Assembly (NCBI GenBank): GCA_025450575.1
Contig: JANWHE010000025.1
Location: 1 to 48,545 of the forward strand
Direction: 5' to 3'
Source of the DNA: Candidatus Saccharimonadales bacterium
GTDB lineage: Bacteria > Patescibacteriota > Saccharimonadia > Saccharimonadales > UBA10212
DNA length: 48,545 bases
Shown here piece after piece: positions 16,527 to 25,355 of this stretch. A program made the position numbers and the translations under genes. Each line of letters opens with the position of its first letter. The stretch's first letter is position 1. Below the pieces are notes generated by a model that was not told where the DNA came from, made no database searches, and was given only the letters and a program-made list of their open reading frames with translations.

Positions 16527-17477
16527 TCAAGCCGATAAGATTTTCAGGGCGTTTTCTGGAGAATCGGTCGCCATGAATTCAGCGCGTAGTTCGGCGGCGC
16601 CGTCAAAGCCATTTATATAAACTTTGCAGAACTTACGCAGCGCTTCAAAGCGGCGCTGGTGGTCTTGATAGGTGTCCGTATACAGCCGAATGTGTCTGGC
16701 GAAGAGTTCCAGCTTCTGCTCCTTCGTCCATTCATGCCAGGGGCTTTTTTGAGAAAAAGCGAACGGATCGTGAAAGATGCCGCGGCCGATCATGATGCCG
16801 TCTAAATTATATTCCGCGGCCAATTCTTCTCCATCCCGCCTATTCGTGACATCTCCGTTACCGACAATCAGCGTGGCGGGCGACAGGGAGTCGCGCAGTT
16901 GGACGGCTTGGCCGATAAGGCCCCAATCAGCGGGGACTTTGGACATTTCTTTGGCCGTGCGGCCATGAATACTTAACATGTCAAGTATTTTTGTGGAGAG
17001 CAGGAATTCAATCCACCCCATATCGACCGTTGTAAAACCGACCCGGGTTTTGACCGAGACGGGCAGGGAACCCCCTGCCGCTTCCCTGGTAGCCTCGATA
17101 ATCTCCCTTGCCAGCGGCCGATTGTTGATCAACGCGGCGCAGGCGCCGTTTTTAATGACTGTTTTTACCGGGCAACCCATGTTCAGATCTACCCCCGCAT
17201 AGCCCATCATGGCCAGTTCCTTAGTGGTCTTATAAAAATTTTCCGGCTCTAGCCCCCACAGCTGGGCGATGACCGGCTTCTCTTTATCGGTAATCTTCAG
17301 TTTAGGCAATAGATGTTCCCGGCCGGTGCTTTGCAAGCCGTCCACGTTCACGAATTCGGTGAAAAATAAATCAGGCCGGGCGCAATCAGCGACGATCTGG
17401 CGGAATACCGTGTCCGTGACATCGTCCATCGGCGCCAAAATAAAAAACGGCCTCGGTAGTTTGTCAGAAAAGGTCAT
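16527..17477 (-). CDS. dus: tRNA-dihydrouridine synthase
   Basis: FILAPMDDVTDTVFRQ, GVDLNMGCPVKTVIKNGACAAL, SVKTRVGF, IVGNGDV, DGIMIGRGIFHDP. Confidence 0.93.
   Translation of the reverse strand: MTFSDKLPRPFFILAPMDDVTDTVFRQIVADCARPDLFFTEFVNVDGLQSTGREHLLPKLKITDKEKPVIAQLWGLEPENFYKTTKELAMMGYAGVDLNMGCPVKTVIKNGACAALINNRPLAREIIEATREAAGGSLPVSVKTRVGFTTVDMGWIEFLLSTKILDMLSIHGRTAKEMSKVPADWGLIGQAVQLRDSLSPATLIVGNGDVTNRRDGEELAAEYNLDGIMIGRGIFHDPFAFSQKSPWHEWTKEQKLELFARHIRLYTDTYQDHQRRFEALRKFCKVYINGFDGAAELRAEFMATDSPENALKILSA
16968..16990 (-). repeat. Dispersed palindromic motif, copy 2 (inside dus)
   Basis: AATACTTAACATGTCAAGTATTT. Confidence 0.85.
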
Positions 17478-18220
17478 TCAGGCCGGCGGGTTAAATCTTC
17501 TTTTATCGCCCCGGCAAGAAGTTCGTTGGAGTTAACAGCGTTTTGAATCTCGGTTTTCCAGAAACCAGCGCGCACAGCCGCGCAAAGCGCCGCTTTATGC
17601 CAAAGGCTCGTCAGTTCATCATCCGGTTTGCGGCCCAGTCTTTCAATGATTTCTTCGCGTTCTTTTTCACGGGGCATTTTACCTGTGCTTTTTCTGGTAC
17701 CCCGTTTTTGCAACCACTTTAACCCCTCTAATGACTGTTTAGCTTCAAGATAGTCTGCTAATGTACCCAGAATCTCCGGCGTAGACTTTATCCTGTCTAC
17801 CGATGGCTGGAGATCTGCTTCGAAATTTTTGGCATCGTTGAGCTCTAGTATATGTTTGCTGGCTTGCTCGTAGTAGCCCTGAGCAGCCCCGTAATACGCC
17901 TCTGTTAAGGCCAAGGTGTTGTCGCTGACCTTACTAAGCACCCTATTTTCGCGGGTAGTTAGCCCATCCACCGCCATGGTCAGCTCGCCCTCTGAAAAAG
18001 GAATCCAGGTACTGAATGTCCGTTCAAACCGCTCACGCATTTCTTGCAACCGCACTCGTTTTGCATAGCGCTCGCTCTGTAGCGCCGCATTCTCTTTGCG
18101 TTGGTCTAATTCTTCCATGGATTCGGGCACAGGCAGTTCGGGTACGGGCACAATCGCTCCAGTTTGGTATTCACCAGGTTTGGGATGATGAAATAGAGGG
18201 GTTTCTTCGGGAGTAGACAT
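17474..18220 (-). CDS. Hypothetical soluble protein
   Basis: 248-aa ORF with ATGA overlap to dus; no family recognised. Confidence 0.7.
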   Translation of the reverse strand: MSTPEETPLFHHPKPGEYQTGAIVPVPELPVPESMEELDQRKENAALQSERYAKRVRLQEMRERFERTFSTWIPFSEGELTMAVDGLTTRENRVLSKVSDNTLALTEAYYGAAQGYYEQASKHILELNDAKNFEADLQPSVDRIKSTPEILGTLADYLEAKQSLEGLKWLQKRGTRKSTGKMPREKEREEIIERLGRKPDDELTSLWHKAALCAAVRAGFWKTEIQNAVNSNELLAGAIKEDLTRRPE

Positions 18221-18221
18221 C

Positions 18222-18794
18222 TTAGGCTTTCAGGGCGGCTTTAATACGGGCGGCGGCGGGCAGTTTTTTATCAACTTTTTTGAGGGCTTCGGCGGCGTCC
18301 TGCACAGAATACCCCAGGGCGACCAGGCCCTGCAGAGCTTCGTCGTTAGGGTTGGCGCTGGTAGTCAGAAAATCGGTGGCGTTTTCGTCAGCCGCTAAGC
18401 CTACTTTGTCTTTAAGGTCCACCACTACTCTTTCGGCCACTCGCTTGCCAACTCCGACGGCCTGCGAAATGAACTTGGTGTCGCCGCCGGCGATCGCCTG
18501 GCGCACCTGGCTGGAATTAGCCAGGCTCATGATAGATAAAGCCATTTTGGGTCCGACGCCGTTGACGCTCAGCAGCTGCTCGAAAAGCTGTTTGGTCTGC
18601 AGGTTACGGAAACCGAACAGGCTGTGTTCGTTCTCCCGGATATGCTCGTAAATATAAAGCTTAGTCTCCTCGCCGGTATTCAGAGTCCCGAAATCTTCGA
18701 ACGTCACCGCCACTCCATACCCTATCCCACCGCAGTTGATAATTATCAAATCTGCGATTTTTTCGCTGATTTTGCCAGTTAATGTCGCGATCAT
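18222..18794 (-). CDS. ruvA: Holliday junction branch migration protein RuvA
   Basis: MIATLTGKISEKIADLIIINCGGIGYGVAV...LLSVNGVGPKMALSIMS...VGVGKRVAERVVVDLKDKV. Confidence 0.97.
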   Translation of the reverse strand: MIATLTGKISEKIADLIIINCGGIGYGVAVTFEDFGTLNTGEETKLYIYEHIRENEHSLFGFRNLQTKQLFEQLLSVNGVGPKMALSIMSLANSSQVRQAIAGGDTKFISQAVGVGKRVAERVVVDLKDKVGLAADENATDFLTTSANPNDEALQGLVALGYSVQDAAEALKKVDKKLPAAARIKAALKA

Positions 18795-18799
18795 TAAGC

Positions 18800-19276
18800 C
18801 TATTTTACCTTAATCTGGGCCGCGTGGGTGAGCGCGGCGGCCAGGGCGTCGGCGCAGTCGTCCGGCCGCGGCACTTCTTTCAGCCCCAGCAGCACGCGGA
18901 CCATCTCCTGCATCTGCTTTTTTTCGGCCCGCCCATACCCGGTTAACGCTTGTTTGATCTGCAGCGGCGTGTACTCCGCTATCTCCAGTCCGGCCTGCCG
19001 GCCGGCTAACAATACCACTCCCCTGGCCTGCGCTACGGTCATGGCCGTCGTCACGTTCTGGGCAAAGAAAAGTTTTTCTATCGACATTTCTTGAGGATGA
19101 GTTTGGGCGATGATATCCGTTATCTCTTCAAAAATCGTCTGCAGGCGGACGGCGTCGTCTTCTTTGACCGGCGTGCGGATGACGCCGGCGTCCACCAGCT
19201 GATTCTTGCCGGCGTCGCTTTCTATGACGCCGAATCCTAAAATTCCCGTCCCCGGGTCAATCCCGATTATTCTCAT
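18800..19276 (-). CDS. ruvC: Holliday junction resolvase RuvC
   Basis: MRIIGIDPGTGILGFGVI, EMSIEKLFFAQNVTTAMTVAQARGVVLL, EYTPLQIKQALTGYGRAEKKQMQ, DDCADALAAALTHA. Confidence 0.97.
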   Translation of the reverse strand: MRIIGIDPGTGILGFGVIESDAGKNQLVDAGVIRTPVKEDDAVRLQTIFEEITDIIAQTHPQEMSIEKLFFAQNVTTAMTVAQARGVVLLAGRQAGLEIAEYTPLQIKQALTGYGRAEKKQMQEMVRVLLGLKEVPRPDDCADALAAALTHAAQIKVK

Positions 19277-19302
19277 ACATCTATAATTCTACTTCATAAA
19301 TG

Positions 19303-19344
19303 AGACAGCCCGGCCGGTTATTCGCCGGCCGGGCGTTGCTGTCT
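19303..19344. terminator. Very GC-rich hairpin 3' of gam-like gene
   Basis: AGACA-GCCCGGCCGG...CCGGCCGGGC...TGTCT. Confidence 0.65.
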
Positions 19345-19352
19345 CCGCGAGC

Positions 19353-19844
19353 TCACTTGATACGAAAGTACTCGGTCTTGTCGAGCCCGAGCCAGCGACG
19401 CAAGCTGGTGCTGGACTTCTGGAGCTCCTCGAGATCGGCCTTGACGTTGTTCTTCCTCAGCTCGATCTTGAGATACTTCGGCCAGTTCTTCAACCGAAGC
19501 AGCGCCCGCACAATCGATTCGAACCTTTCCTCGACGACAATCAGGCTCGAGCTCGACGGCAGCCGCCATTGAAGCTGGCGGCCGTTCGGCAGGGCGATGG
19601 TCTTGCGGCCGCGGCGATTCGCCTCGCCCCAGGCGTGCGCCAGCTTGAAATGCTGGTCGCGTGCTTCGATATGGGGCTGCTTGCGGTCGGCGTACTTCTG
19701 CTTGACGTCGGCCAGCTCCTGCGCCTCCTCGGCATCAAGCTGGTTCACCGCTTCGTCTTCTTTCACGAACTCCTGCGCGTGGTAGGCGACCTCTTCCTCG
19801 GTCTGCGGCACAGGCCTGGCGGGTACCGGCGTTGGTTTCGCCAA
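19353..19844 (-). CDS. Phage Mu Gam-like (host-nuclease inhibitor / Ku-like DNA end-binding) protein
   Basis: DVKQKYADRKQPHIEARDQHFKLAHAWGEANRRGRKTIALPNGRQLQWRLPSSSSLIVVEERFESIVRALLRLKNWPKYLKIELRKNNVKADLEE matches Gam layout. Probable TTG start at 19844 behind GAGGTG; the listed ATG at 19871 is less likely. Confidence 0.78.
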   Translation of the reverse strand: MAKPTPVPARPVPQTEEEVAYHAQEFVKEDEAVNQLDAEEAQELADVKQKYADRKQPHIEARDQHFKLAHAWGEANRRGRKTIALPNGRQLQWRLPSSSSLIVVEERFESIVRALLRLKNWPKYLKIELRKNNVKADLEELQKSSTSLRRWLGLDKTEYFRIK

Positions 19845-19917
19845 GTTACACCTCACTTCCGTTGCGTACAACAGAAACAGCTAAGATATTATAAAATTAC
19901 CGCTTCAATTTGTAAAT

Positions 19918-20649
19918 CTAAAGGCTAAGGCTGTCGGCCAGCTCGAAATTGGTATGAGTGGCGGCGACATCGTCTAAGTCTTCCAGGGCATCCATCAGCC
20001 GGATGACTTTGCGGGCGGTTTCCGGGTCGGATATCTCCATGGTGTTATTCGGCACGTAAGTCAGTTCGGCGTCGACAATCTCGATACCCGCGGCTTTAAG
20101 AGCGTCGCGGACTTTGGCCAGATCATTGGGGGCGGTATGGATAACTGTCTCGCCGGTCTCTTCTTCCTCGAAAATGTCCTCGGCCCCGGCATCGATAGCC
20201 GCCAGCTCCAGCTCGTCACCCCGCCCTTTCGCCCGGATAACTCCCTTGCGGCTGAACTGGAACGCCACACTGCCCGGCTCGGCTATACTGCCGCCGGTCT
20301 TACTGAAAGCGCTGCGGACTTCCGGGAGGGTCCGATTCTTATTATCGGTCGCCACTTCCACTAAGACCGCCACGCCTCCGGGACCATAGCCTTCGTACAT
20401 GGCTTCTTCTAGCTGAGCGGCCGATTTATCGGCGGCCCGCTGGATAGAGCGTTCAATGTTGGCGCCGGGCATATTGGCGGCCTTGGCTTTCTCAACTGCC
20501 AGGGCTAATGCCGAATTGGTCGCCGGGTCGGTGCCGCCGCGGGCGGCGATGGCAATCTGGTTGCCCAATTTAGTAAACAGCGCGCCTCGCTTAGCGTCGT
20601 TAGCGCCTTTTTGGCGCTTGATAGTAGCCCATTTACTATGACCTGACAT
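19918..20649 (-). CDS. yebC: YebC/PmpR-family protein
   Basis: MSGHSKWATIKRQKGANDAKRGALFTKLGNQIAIAARGG...EAMYEGYGPGGVAVLVEVATDNKNRT. Confidence 0.97.
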   Translation of the reverse strand: MSGHSKWATIKRQKGANDAKRGALFTKLGNQIAIAARGGTDPATNSALALAVEKAKAANMPGANIERSIQRAADKSAAQLEEAMYEGYGPGGVAVLVEVATDNKNRTLPEVRSAFSKTGGSIAEPGSVAFQFSRKGVIRAKGRGDELELAAIDAGAEDIFEEEETGETVIHTAPNDLAKVRDALKAAGIEIVDAELTYVPNNTMEISDPETARKVIRLMDALEDLDDVAATHTNFELADSLSL

Positions 20650-20717
20650 ATCTGTTATTTTATCACTTCTAAGGTGTTACGGCAATGTCTTAAGGTGTTG
20701 TACAGGGGTATAAAATA

Positions 20718-20746
20718 TTGACTTTTGATAGTTCTTATGCTATTAT
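20718..20746 (+). promoter_or_regulatory. Sigma-70-type promoter
   Basis: TTGACT, 17 nt, TATTAT, followed by tandem 5'UTR hairpins CCCAtCCTCgtGAGGTGGG and ATCCCC(TTCG)GGGAT. Confidence 0.8.
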
Positions 20747-20818
20747 ATACCCATCCTCGTGAGGTGGGCAATCCCCTTCGGGGATGTAGCTTCACTTCGC
20801 ATAAACCAGGAGGGCGCG

Positions 20819-21403
20819 TTGTTGCGCTTCGCTTTCACAGTTCTGGGTGTTACCTCTGTCGCAGCGCTGGCTTCGGCTGGCGCGCTGGCAGGCACCCCTC
20901 AGACCTATCCCCAGCCGGTCATCGGCACCTCGTACGCGGTCTCGGCGAACGCCGGTAGCTGCGTCAAGGTCGGCGACAAGCTGCAGGTCGTGAATGTCAT
21001 CAAGAACATGACGAACGCGCTCCAGCGCGTGAACATCTTCATCTACGGCATCGCCGACTCGAACGCTATCGGCACCCCGATGATGGAGGGCCCGACGCTC
21101 GACGTCAACACTGCCAAGAGCGGTCTGACGCCGACCTCCAGCCCGACTGTCTGGTTGTGGAGCATCGCGCTCCGCCCGGGCCTGTCGGTCACGCAGACCC
21201 TGTACGTGGACAAAGTGCCGCCGGGCTACTACCCGGCCAACTGGGACCCAGTCTGGGGGCCGGTGCCCTGGCCGATGCTCTACTTCGGCGGGACGGGTTA
21301 CGTGCGGTTCTCGCGCAGCCAGGTTCCGCTGTACGCGCAGATTCCATACTGCACGCTCGACGGGAGCATCCCATACACGATTCCTCCCAATCCAGGTCCG
21401 TGA
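20819..21403 (+). CDS. Secreted hypothetical protein
   Basis: Probable TTG start behind AGGAGG (20808-20813); signal peptide LLRFAFTVLGVTSVAALASAGALA. Confidence 0.75.
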   Translation: MLRFAFTVLGVTSVAALASAGALAGTPQTYPQPVIGTSYAVSANAGSCVKVGDKLQVVNVIKNMTNALQRVNIFIYGIADSNAIGTPMMEGPTLDVNTAKSGLTPTSSPTVWLWSIALRPGLSVTQTLYVDKVPPGYYPANWDPVWGPVPWPMLYFGGTGYVRFSRSQVPLYAQIPYCTLDGSIPYTIPPNPGP

Positions 21404-21411
21404 AGCAGCAC

Positions 21412-21440
21412 GAGGGCGGTCCGCAAGGGCCGCCCTCTCT
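21412..21440 (+). terminator. GC-rich terminator hairpin
   Basis: GAGGGCGGtCCgcaaGGgCCGCCCTC. Confidence 0.75.
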
Positions 21441-21468
21441 CAATTATATTAGCTTGGAGTAAGTCCGC

Positions 21469-21545
21469 TGGAGGGCCCAGTGGGATTCGAACCCACGACA
21501 CGCGGCTTAAAAGGCCGCTGCTCTAACCAACTGAGCTATGGGCCC
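21469..21545 (-). tRNA. tRNA-Lys(TTT)
   Basis: Reverse strand GGGCCCATAGCTCAGTTGGTTAGAGCAGCGGCCTTTTAAGCCGCGTGTCGTGGGTTCGAATCCCACTGGGCCCTCCA; loop CTTTTAA. Confidence 0.94.
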
Positions 21546-21606
21546 GCGGTCAGCGGGAAAAATAACACCTTACATTATCTGTTTTTTGACCGAAAAAATC
21601 AATCTG

Positions 21607-22095
21607 TTATTTATGCTTTTTGGAGTGCGCCTTGACATGGCCTACGCTGGCACTCCAGACCAGCAATAGGCTGGATAATAAGCCTAGGCCAACGATATAG
21701 GATTCGATATTCTGTAGGTCTTTCCAAAATGGCGAACTCGTAATGTCGACGTTCAGGGCACTATTGAACATCGGCCCGGCAACTACCGCCAGCAGACCGC
21801 CGGCGCATAAGGCCGGGAGTACCTGTAGCAGGGGTTGAAGTTTGCCGGATAACGATTTGAATGTCAGAAGCAGGGTCAGTAGCAAAGGAGCCAGCAACAG
21901 TCCTAGGTCCACATCATTCGAAGTCAAAGAGGTTATCTTGGTCTGTCCAACCAGGTGCTGGATGTCGCTGCCGCTTAAAGTGATGGCCGCGAAACCGCCG
22001 CACAATGCCAAAAAACCCAGCGCAGCATTACTCTTTAGAAAAAGGGTCAGTACGGCTGGCAGTAAGATCAGAATCGCTAAAAGAACATCGGCCAT
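21607..22095 (-). CDS. Hypothetical membrane protein
   Basis: 162 aa with about four TM segments. Confidence 0.7.
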   Translation of the reverse strand: MADVLLAILILLPAVLTLFLKSNAALGFLALCGGFAAITLSGSDIQHLVGQTKITSLTSNDVDLGLLLAPLLLTLLLTFKSLSGKLQPLLQVLPALCAGGLLAVVAGPMFNSALNVDITSSPFWKDLQNIESYIVGLGLLSSLLLVWSASVGHVKAHSKKHK

Positions 22096-22121
22096 TATGG
22101 GCTAATTTTAGCACGAGCGTT

Positions 22122-22661
22122 TTAGAAGACGACAGTCGTACCGATTTTCAAATTTAGCTCGGTAGAACGATTAGCTTTCAGCTCCAGCACGTACTGGGCT
22201 GGGGCTTTATTGACGAATTTGTCCGGATAGGTCTTTGGCGATTCATTAATTTCAATCGCTGCCACCCGATGAGCGGAGGTTATCCAGATGATATCGATGG
22301 GGAACTTCATGCCTTTCATCCAAAACGGATACTGGCCGGCCCTATTGAAGGCGAAGAACATACCTTGATTGGCTGGGATGCACGGCCGGCCGGCTAAGCC
22401 TTTATCGAATTCCTGTGAATCCTTAGCGATTTCAATGGTGATTTTCTGGCCGTTAATAACCACGCTGCCGTCATTGCGATAAGGTCCACAAGCCGTATTC
22501 ACGGTGTTTTTAGATAAGGTCGATGTTTTGGGTTTAGAGCCGCCAATCGTCAAGGCGACGATGACTGCCACGACTATCGCGAGAACAATTATTACAGGTA
22601 CTAACGAGCTGATTTTCAGCGAGGAGATAGACCAAAGCGATGTCTTGTCGTTTTTACGCAC
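22122..22661 (-). CDS. DUF192-family exported protein
   Basis: GLAGRPCIPANQGMFFAFNRAGQYPFWMKGMKFPIDIIWI...VLELKAN. GTG start at 22661 (overlapping the RimK stop) preferred over the ATG at 22730. Confidence 0.85.
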   Translation of the reverse strand: MRKNDKTSLWSISSLKISSLVPVIIVLAIVVAVIVALTIGGSKPKTSTLSKNTVNTACGPYRNDGSVVINGQKITIEIAKDSQEFDKGLAGRPCIPANQGMFFAFNRAGQYPFWMKGMKFPIDIIWITSAHRVAAIEINESPKTYPDKFVNKAPAQYVLELKANRSTELNLKIGTTVVF

Positions 22662-23574
22662 CGACGCGGTCCTTGCGCTGCCGGCCCTTGGCATTACGTT
22701 CGACGTATTCGATGATTTTCGTAGCGACATCGCGCTCGGTTACGGACTCCGGTGTCTTGATGCTGGCCGAAGAGTTAACTTCCAAGACCAACGGGCCCCT
22801 TTCGGAACGCATCATATCCACGCCGCATATCGGTAAGCCCATGGCCTTGGCGGCCTTGATTGCCGTCTTTTCCTCTTCTTCGGTCAGCTTCATGGCCCGC
22901 CCTACCCCGCCTTGGTGGGTATTCGACCTGAAATCGTCGTCCAGGCTCTGCCGTTTGATACTGGTCACCACCCGCCCGCCGACCACTATGGCCCGAATGT
23001 CAGTACCGGCCGATTCTTCTATGAATTCCTGTACCAGGAAGTTCACGCCTTCTACAAAGAAGGCCTGCATCACCGCCTTGGCGGCTTTTTTGGTTTCGGC
23101 TAAAACTACTCCGTTGCCGTGCGTGCCGCGGGCCACCTTGATAATTACGGGCGCGCCGCCGGCCAGCTCCAAAACGTCGTCAAAGTCGGCGGTCTCTCTG
23201 GCGAAAACCGTCTTAGGGACGCCCACCTCGTACTTAGCCAGCAACTGATAAGCTCTCAGTTTATCCCTGGAACGGACTATGGCTATCGAGCTGGCAGTAG
23301 TAAATACGCCCTGCATTTCGAACTGGCGCACCACCGCCGAGCCATACATTGTGTATCGCTGGGCGATCCTGGGGATGATGGCATCGATACCGGTCAGCTT
23401 TTCTCCCTTGTAATATACGACCGGATTGCCTCGTTCTACGGCCATGTAACACTTGGCGTAATTCACTACGCGAACTTCATGGTCACGTAGTTCCGCGGTT
23501 TCTTTCAGCCGCCTGGTCGTATAGTTTTGCGGACCTTTGGATAAGATTATGATCTTCATGCTTTTCTCTCCCAC
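22654..23574 (-). CDS. RimK-family ATP-grasp ligase
   Basis: DAIIPRIAQRYTMYGSAVVRQFEMQGVFTTASSIAIVRSRDKLRAYQLL...GAPVIIKVARGTHGNGVVLAE...LVQEFIEESAGTDIRAIVVGGRVV...GVDMMRSERGPLVLEVNSSAS. Confidence 0.93.
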   Translation of the reverse strand: MGEKSMKIIILSKGPQNYTTRRLKETAELRDHEVRVVNYAKCYMAVERGNPVVYYKGEKLTGIDAIIPRIAQRYTMYGSAVVRQFEMQGVFTTASSIAIVRSRDKLRAYQLLAKYEVGVPKTVFARETADFDDVLELAGGAPVIIKVARGTHGNGVVLAETKKAAKAVMQAFFVEGVNFLVQEFIEESAGTDIRAIVVGGRVVTSIKRQSLDDDFRSNTHQGGVGRAMKLTEEEEKTAIKAAKAMGLPICGVDMMRSERGPLVLEVNSSASIKTPESVTERDVATKIIEYVERNAKGRQRKDRVGA

Positions 23575-24041
23575 ATATTAAACACTTCGAGTTCTCTCTT
23601 CAGCCGCTTCTTCTTGTTCTCTTCAAGCTCTTTCAGCGGCGTGCCGCGACCGACATCGATTAAGAATTTGCCTTTAAGCAACTTGCGGCCGATAAGTATC
23701 GGATAGGTCTTACGGCTCCTGTCAGACAGAGTGAAGGTCGCGACCAGCAATTTGCCGCCTAATTTGATCTGCATCTTAACCACGTAGCGCAGTTCCTTAT
23801 GGCCGAACGAATTGGCCACTCGGGTCAGCAAGTAATGCGGGGCCGGTATAATTATCTCTTTGCCGGTATAGTGTTCGGACTTCGGACCGAACAGTTTGAA
23901 GCTTAATACGCCGTCCTGCTCTCGGATACTTGTGGCCCATAAGCTTGATAAATCTGCGCCGGAATCGATTTTGGCGTGCACGCCTTTAATCCCCAGTTCG
24001 GGGAATGATATTTTTTCCACCCTGCCGATTATTTGCATTTT
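23556..24041 (-). CDS. RimB/RimK-associated retropepsin-like protease (PF05618-type)
   Basis: IIGRVEKISFPELGIKGVHAKIDSGADLSSLWATSI...RKTYPILIGRKLLKGKFLIDV. Start given at the second Met (MQIIGR); the ATG at 24047 is also possible. Confidence 0.88.
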   Translation of the reverse strand, partial: KMQIIGRVEKISFPELGIKGVHAKIDSGADLSSLWATSIREQDGVLSFKLFGPKSEHYTGKEIIIPAPHYLLTRVANSFGHKELRYVVKMQIKLGGKLLVATFTLSDRSRKTYPILIGRKLLKGKFLIDVGRGTPLKELEENKKKRLKRELEVFNMWERKA

Positions 24042-24046
24042 CTCCA

Positions 24047-25312
24047 CTATATAAACTCCGCTTTAAAGCTTTCTTTGATAAAGCCTATCGATCTTCGAAT
24101 ATCATCATTTACTATCACTACAATAACATCTTCGGGCTTCGCTATCCGGGCCGCTCTCTCGATAGCCTTGTCTTCCCGCAAAATCCTTTCGACGTTGGGG
24201 TTCTTGGACTTGAGCGCTTCGGCGAAAGCCTTTGACACTTTACCGACAGTCTCTGGGAAGCTGCCTGTAGTGATCGCGGGTTTCTTCCAGTAGCCATCGA
24301 TCTTATCAAAGACTATGAACCTATCGTAGCTGTCGGCTATGGTCTCGCCGGTCTCCTGAATCAGTTTATCGGTCCTGTCTTTGGCTAGCCGGACCACGCC
24401 GATTACTTGGCCGCCGTCAGTGAGCCCCCGGGCCAGTTCGGCCACTTGTTTAAGCGAGACTTTTTCGTGGGCGTAATCCGCCAAGATGATGGCGCCGTTG
24501 CCGGCCTTAAGCAAGGTCAGACGGCCGCCATAGGGATCAAGCCTGACTGACTCAAACGCTTGCTTCAAATCCGATGGTATCGTCCCGGAGCAAAAAGCTA
24601 TCACCGCAGCCGCGGCGTGCATAAGATTGAATACCGAAGGTTTAAAAGCGCCGCCGAACGTCCAAGGGATATTGTTCAATTCGAACAGCTCCGTCTTACT
24701 GGACTTCTTGAGCAGCCACACCTTGCCTTCCTTGGCCGTAATTGCCATCCCGCCATTCTTAAGATGTTTATCAAGATCGTGATGACTGAAATCTAGTCCG
24801 CAAGGAATCAGGACCGCTTTTTTGGGCGCTTTACCCAGTTTCTTACAAACCAGAGGGTCATCGGCGTTAAAAACCGCGTAAGAATCATCGCGGTCGAGTT
24901 TTTTGAATATGAATTCTTTGGCGGCGGCTATGTCGTCCTTGGTTTTGAGCCGCGAAGATGACCCCAGGTGGTCTTCGAAAACGTTTAGGAATACTCCGAC
25001 TTTATGGTTCCTGTAACCTAGTCCGGCGGCCGCGCTGGAGCCTAGGGCGCACTCTAGAATCGCCACGCCGTTTTCCTTAAGTTCCGGATTTTGATGGAAC
25101 TCCCATAAATACCGACCCGGACAAACCGTCGGCACTAGCCGCCAAGTCTTCCTGGAATCGTCAAGCGTGCTTTTCTGCCGCCCATTGACATAGTGGCCGG
25201 TGGTATCGACCTTTAAGGTATTGTGCCCGAGTTTCCGCAAAACATCAGCAATCACGGCGACAGTAGTCGTCTTACCTTTAGTCCCGGTCACAGAAATAAT
25301 TGGCACACTCAT
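24047..25312 (-). CDS. Mur-ligase family protein of the cyanophycin-synthetase C-terminal type
   Basis: VPIISVTGTKGKTTTVAVIADVL...VAILECALGSSAAAGLGYRNHKVGVFLNVFEDHLG...YAVFNADDPLVCKKL...GAIILADYAHEKVSLKQV. Confidence 0.85.
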   Translation of the reverse strand: MSVPIISVTGTKGKTTTVAVIADVLRKLGHNTLKVDTTGHYVNGRQKSTLDDSRKTWRLVPTVCPGRYLWEFHQNPELKENGVAILECALGSSAAAGLGYRNHKVGVFLNVFEDHLGSSSRLKTKDDIAAAKEFIFKKLDRDDSYAVFNADDPLVCKKLGKAPKKAVLIPCGLDFSHHDLDKHLKNGGMAITAKEGKVWLLKKSSKTELFELNNIPWTFGGAFKPSVFNLMHAAAAVIAFCSGTIPSDLKQAFESVRLDPYGGRLTLLKAGNGAIILADYAHEKVSLKQVAELARGLTDGGQVIGVVRLAKDRTDKLIQETGETIADSYDRFIVFDKIDGYWKKPAITTGSFPETVGKVSKAFAEALKSKNPNVERILREDKAIERAARIAKPEDVIVVIVNDDIRRSIGFIKESFKAEFI

Positions 25313-25355
25313 AAGTGTTATACAATACCATATTTATCGAGTTTTGTATATAGTT

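Noticed and set aside
20725-20958. ORF 20725..20958 (+) starting in the promoter region
   Set aside because: It overlaps the promoter and 5'UTR hairpins and is out of frame with the signal-peptide-bearing gene that has a strong SD.
22662-22730. Upstream ATG start for the DUF192 gene
   Set aside because: It would overlap rimK by 77 nt; a GTG at 22661 overlapping the rimK stop fits coupled translation better.
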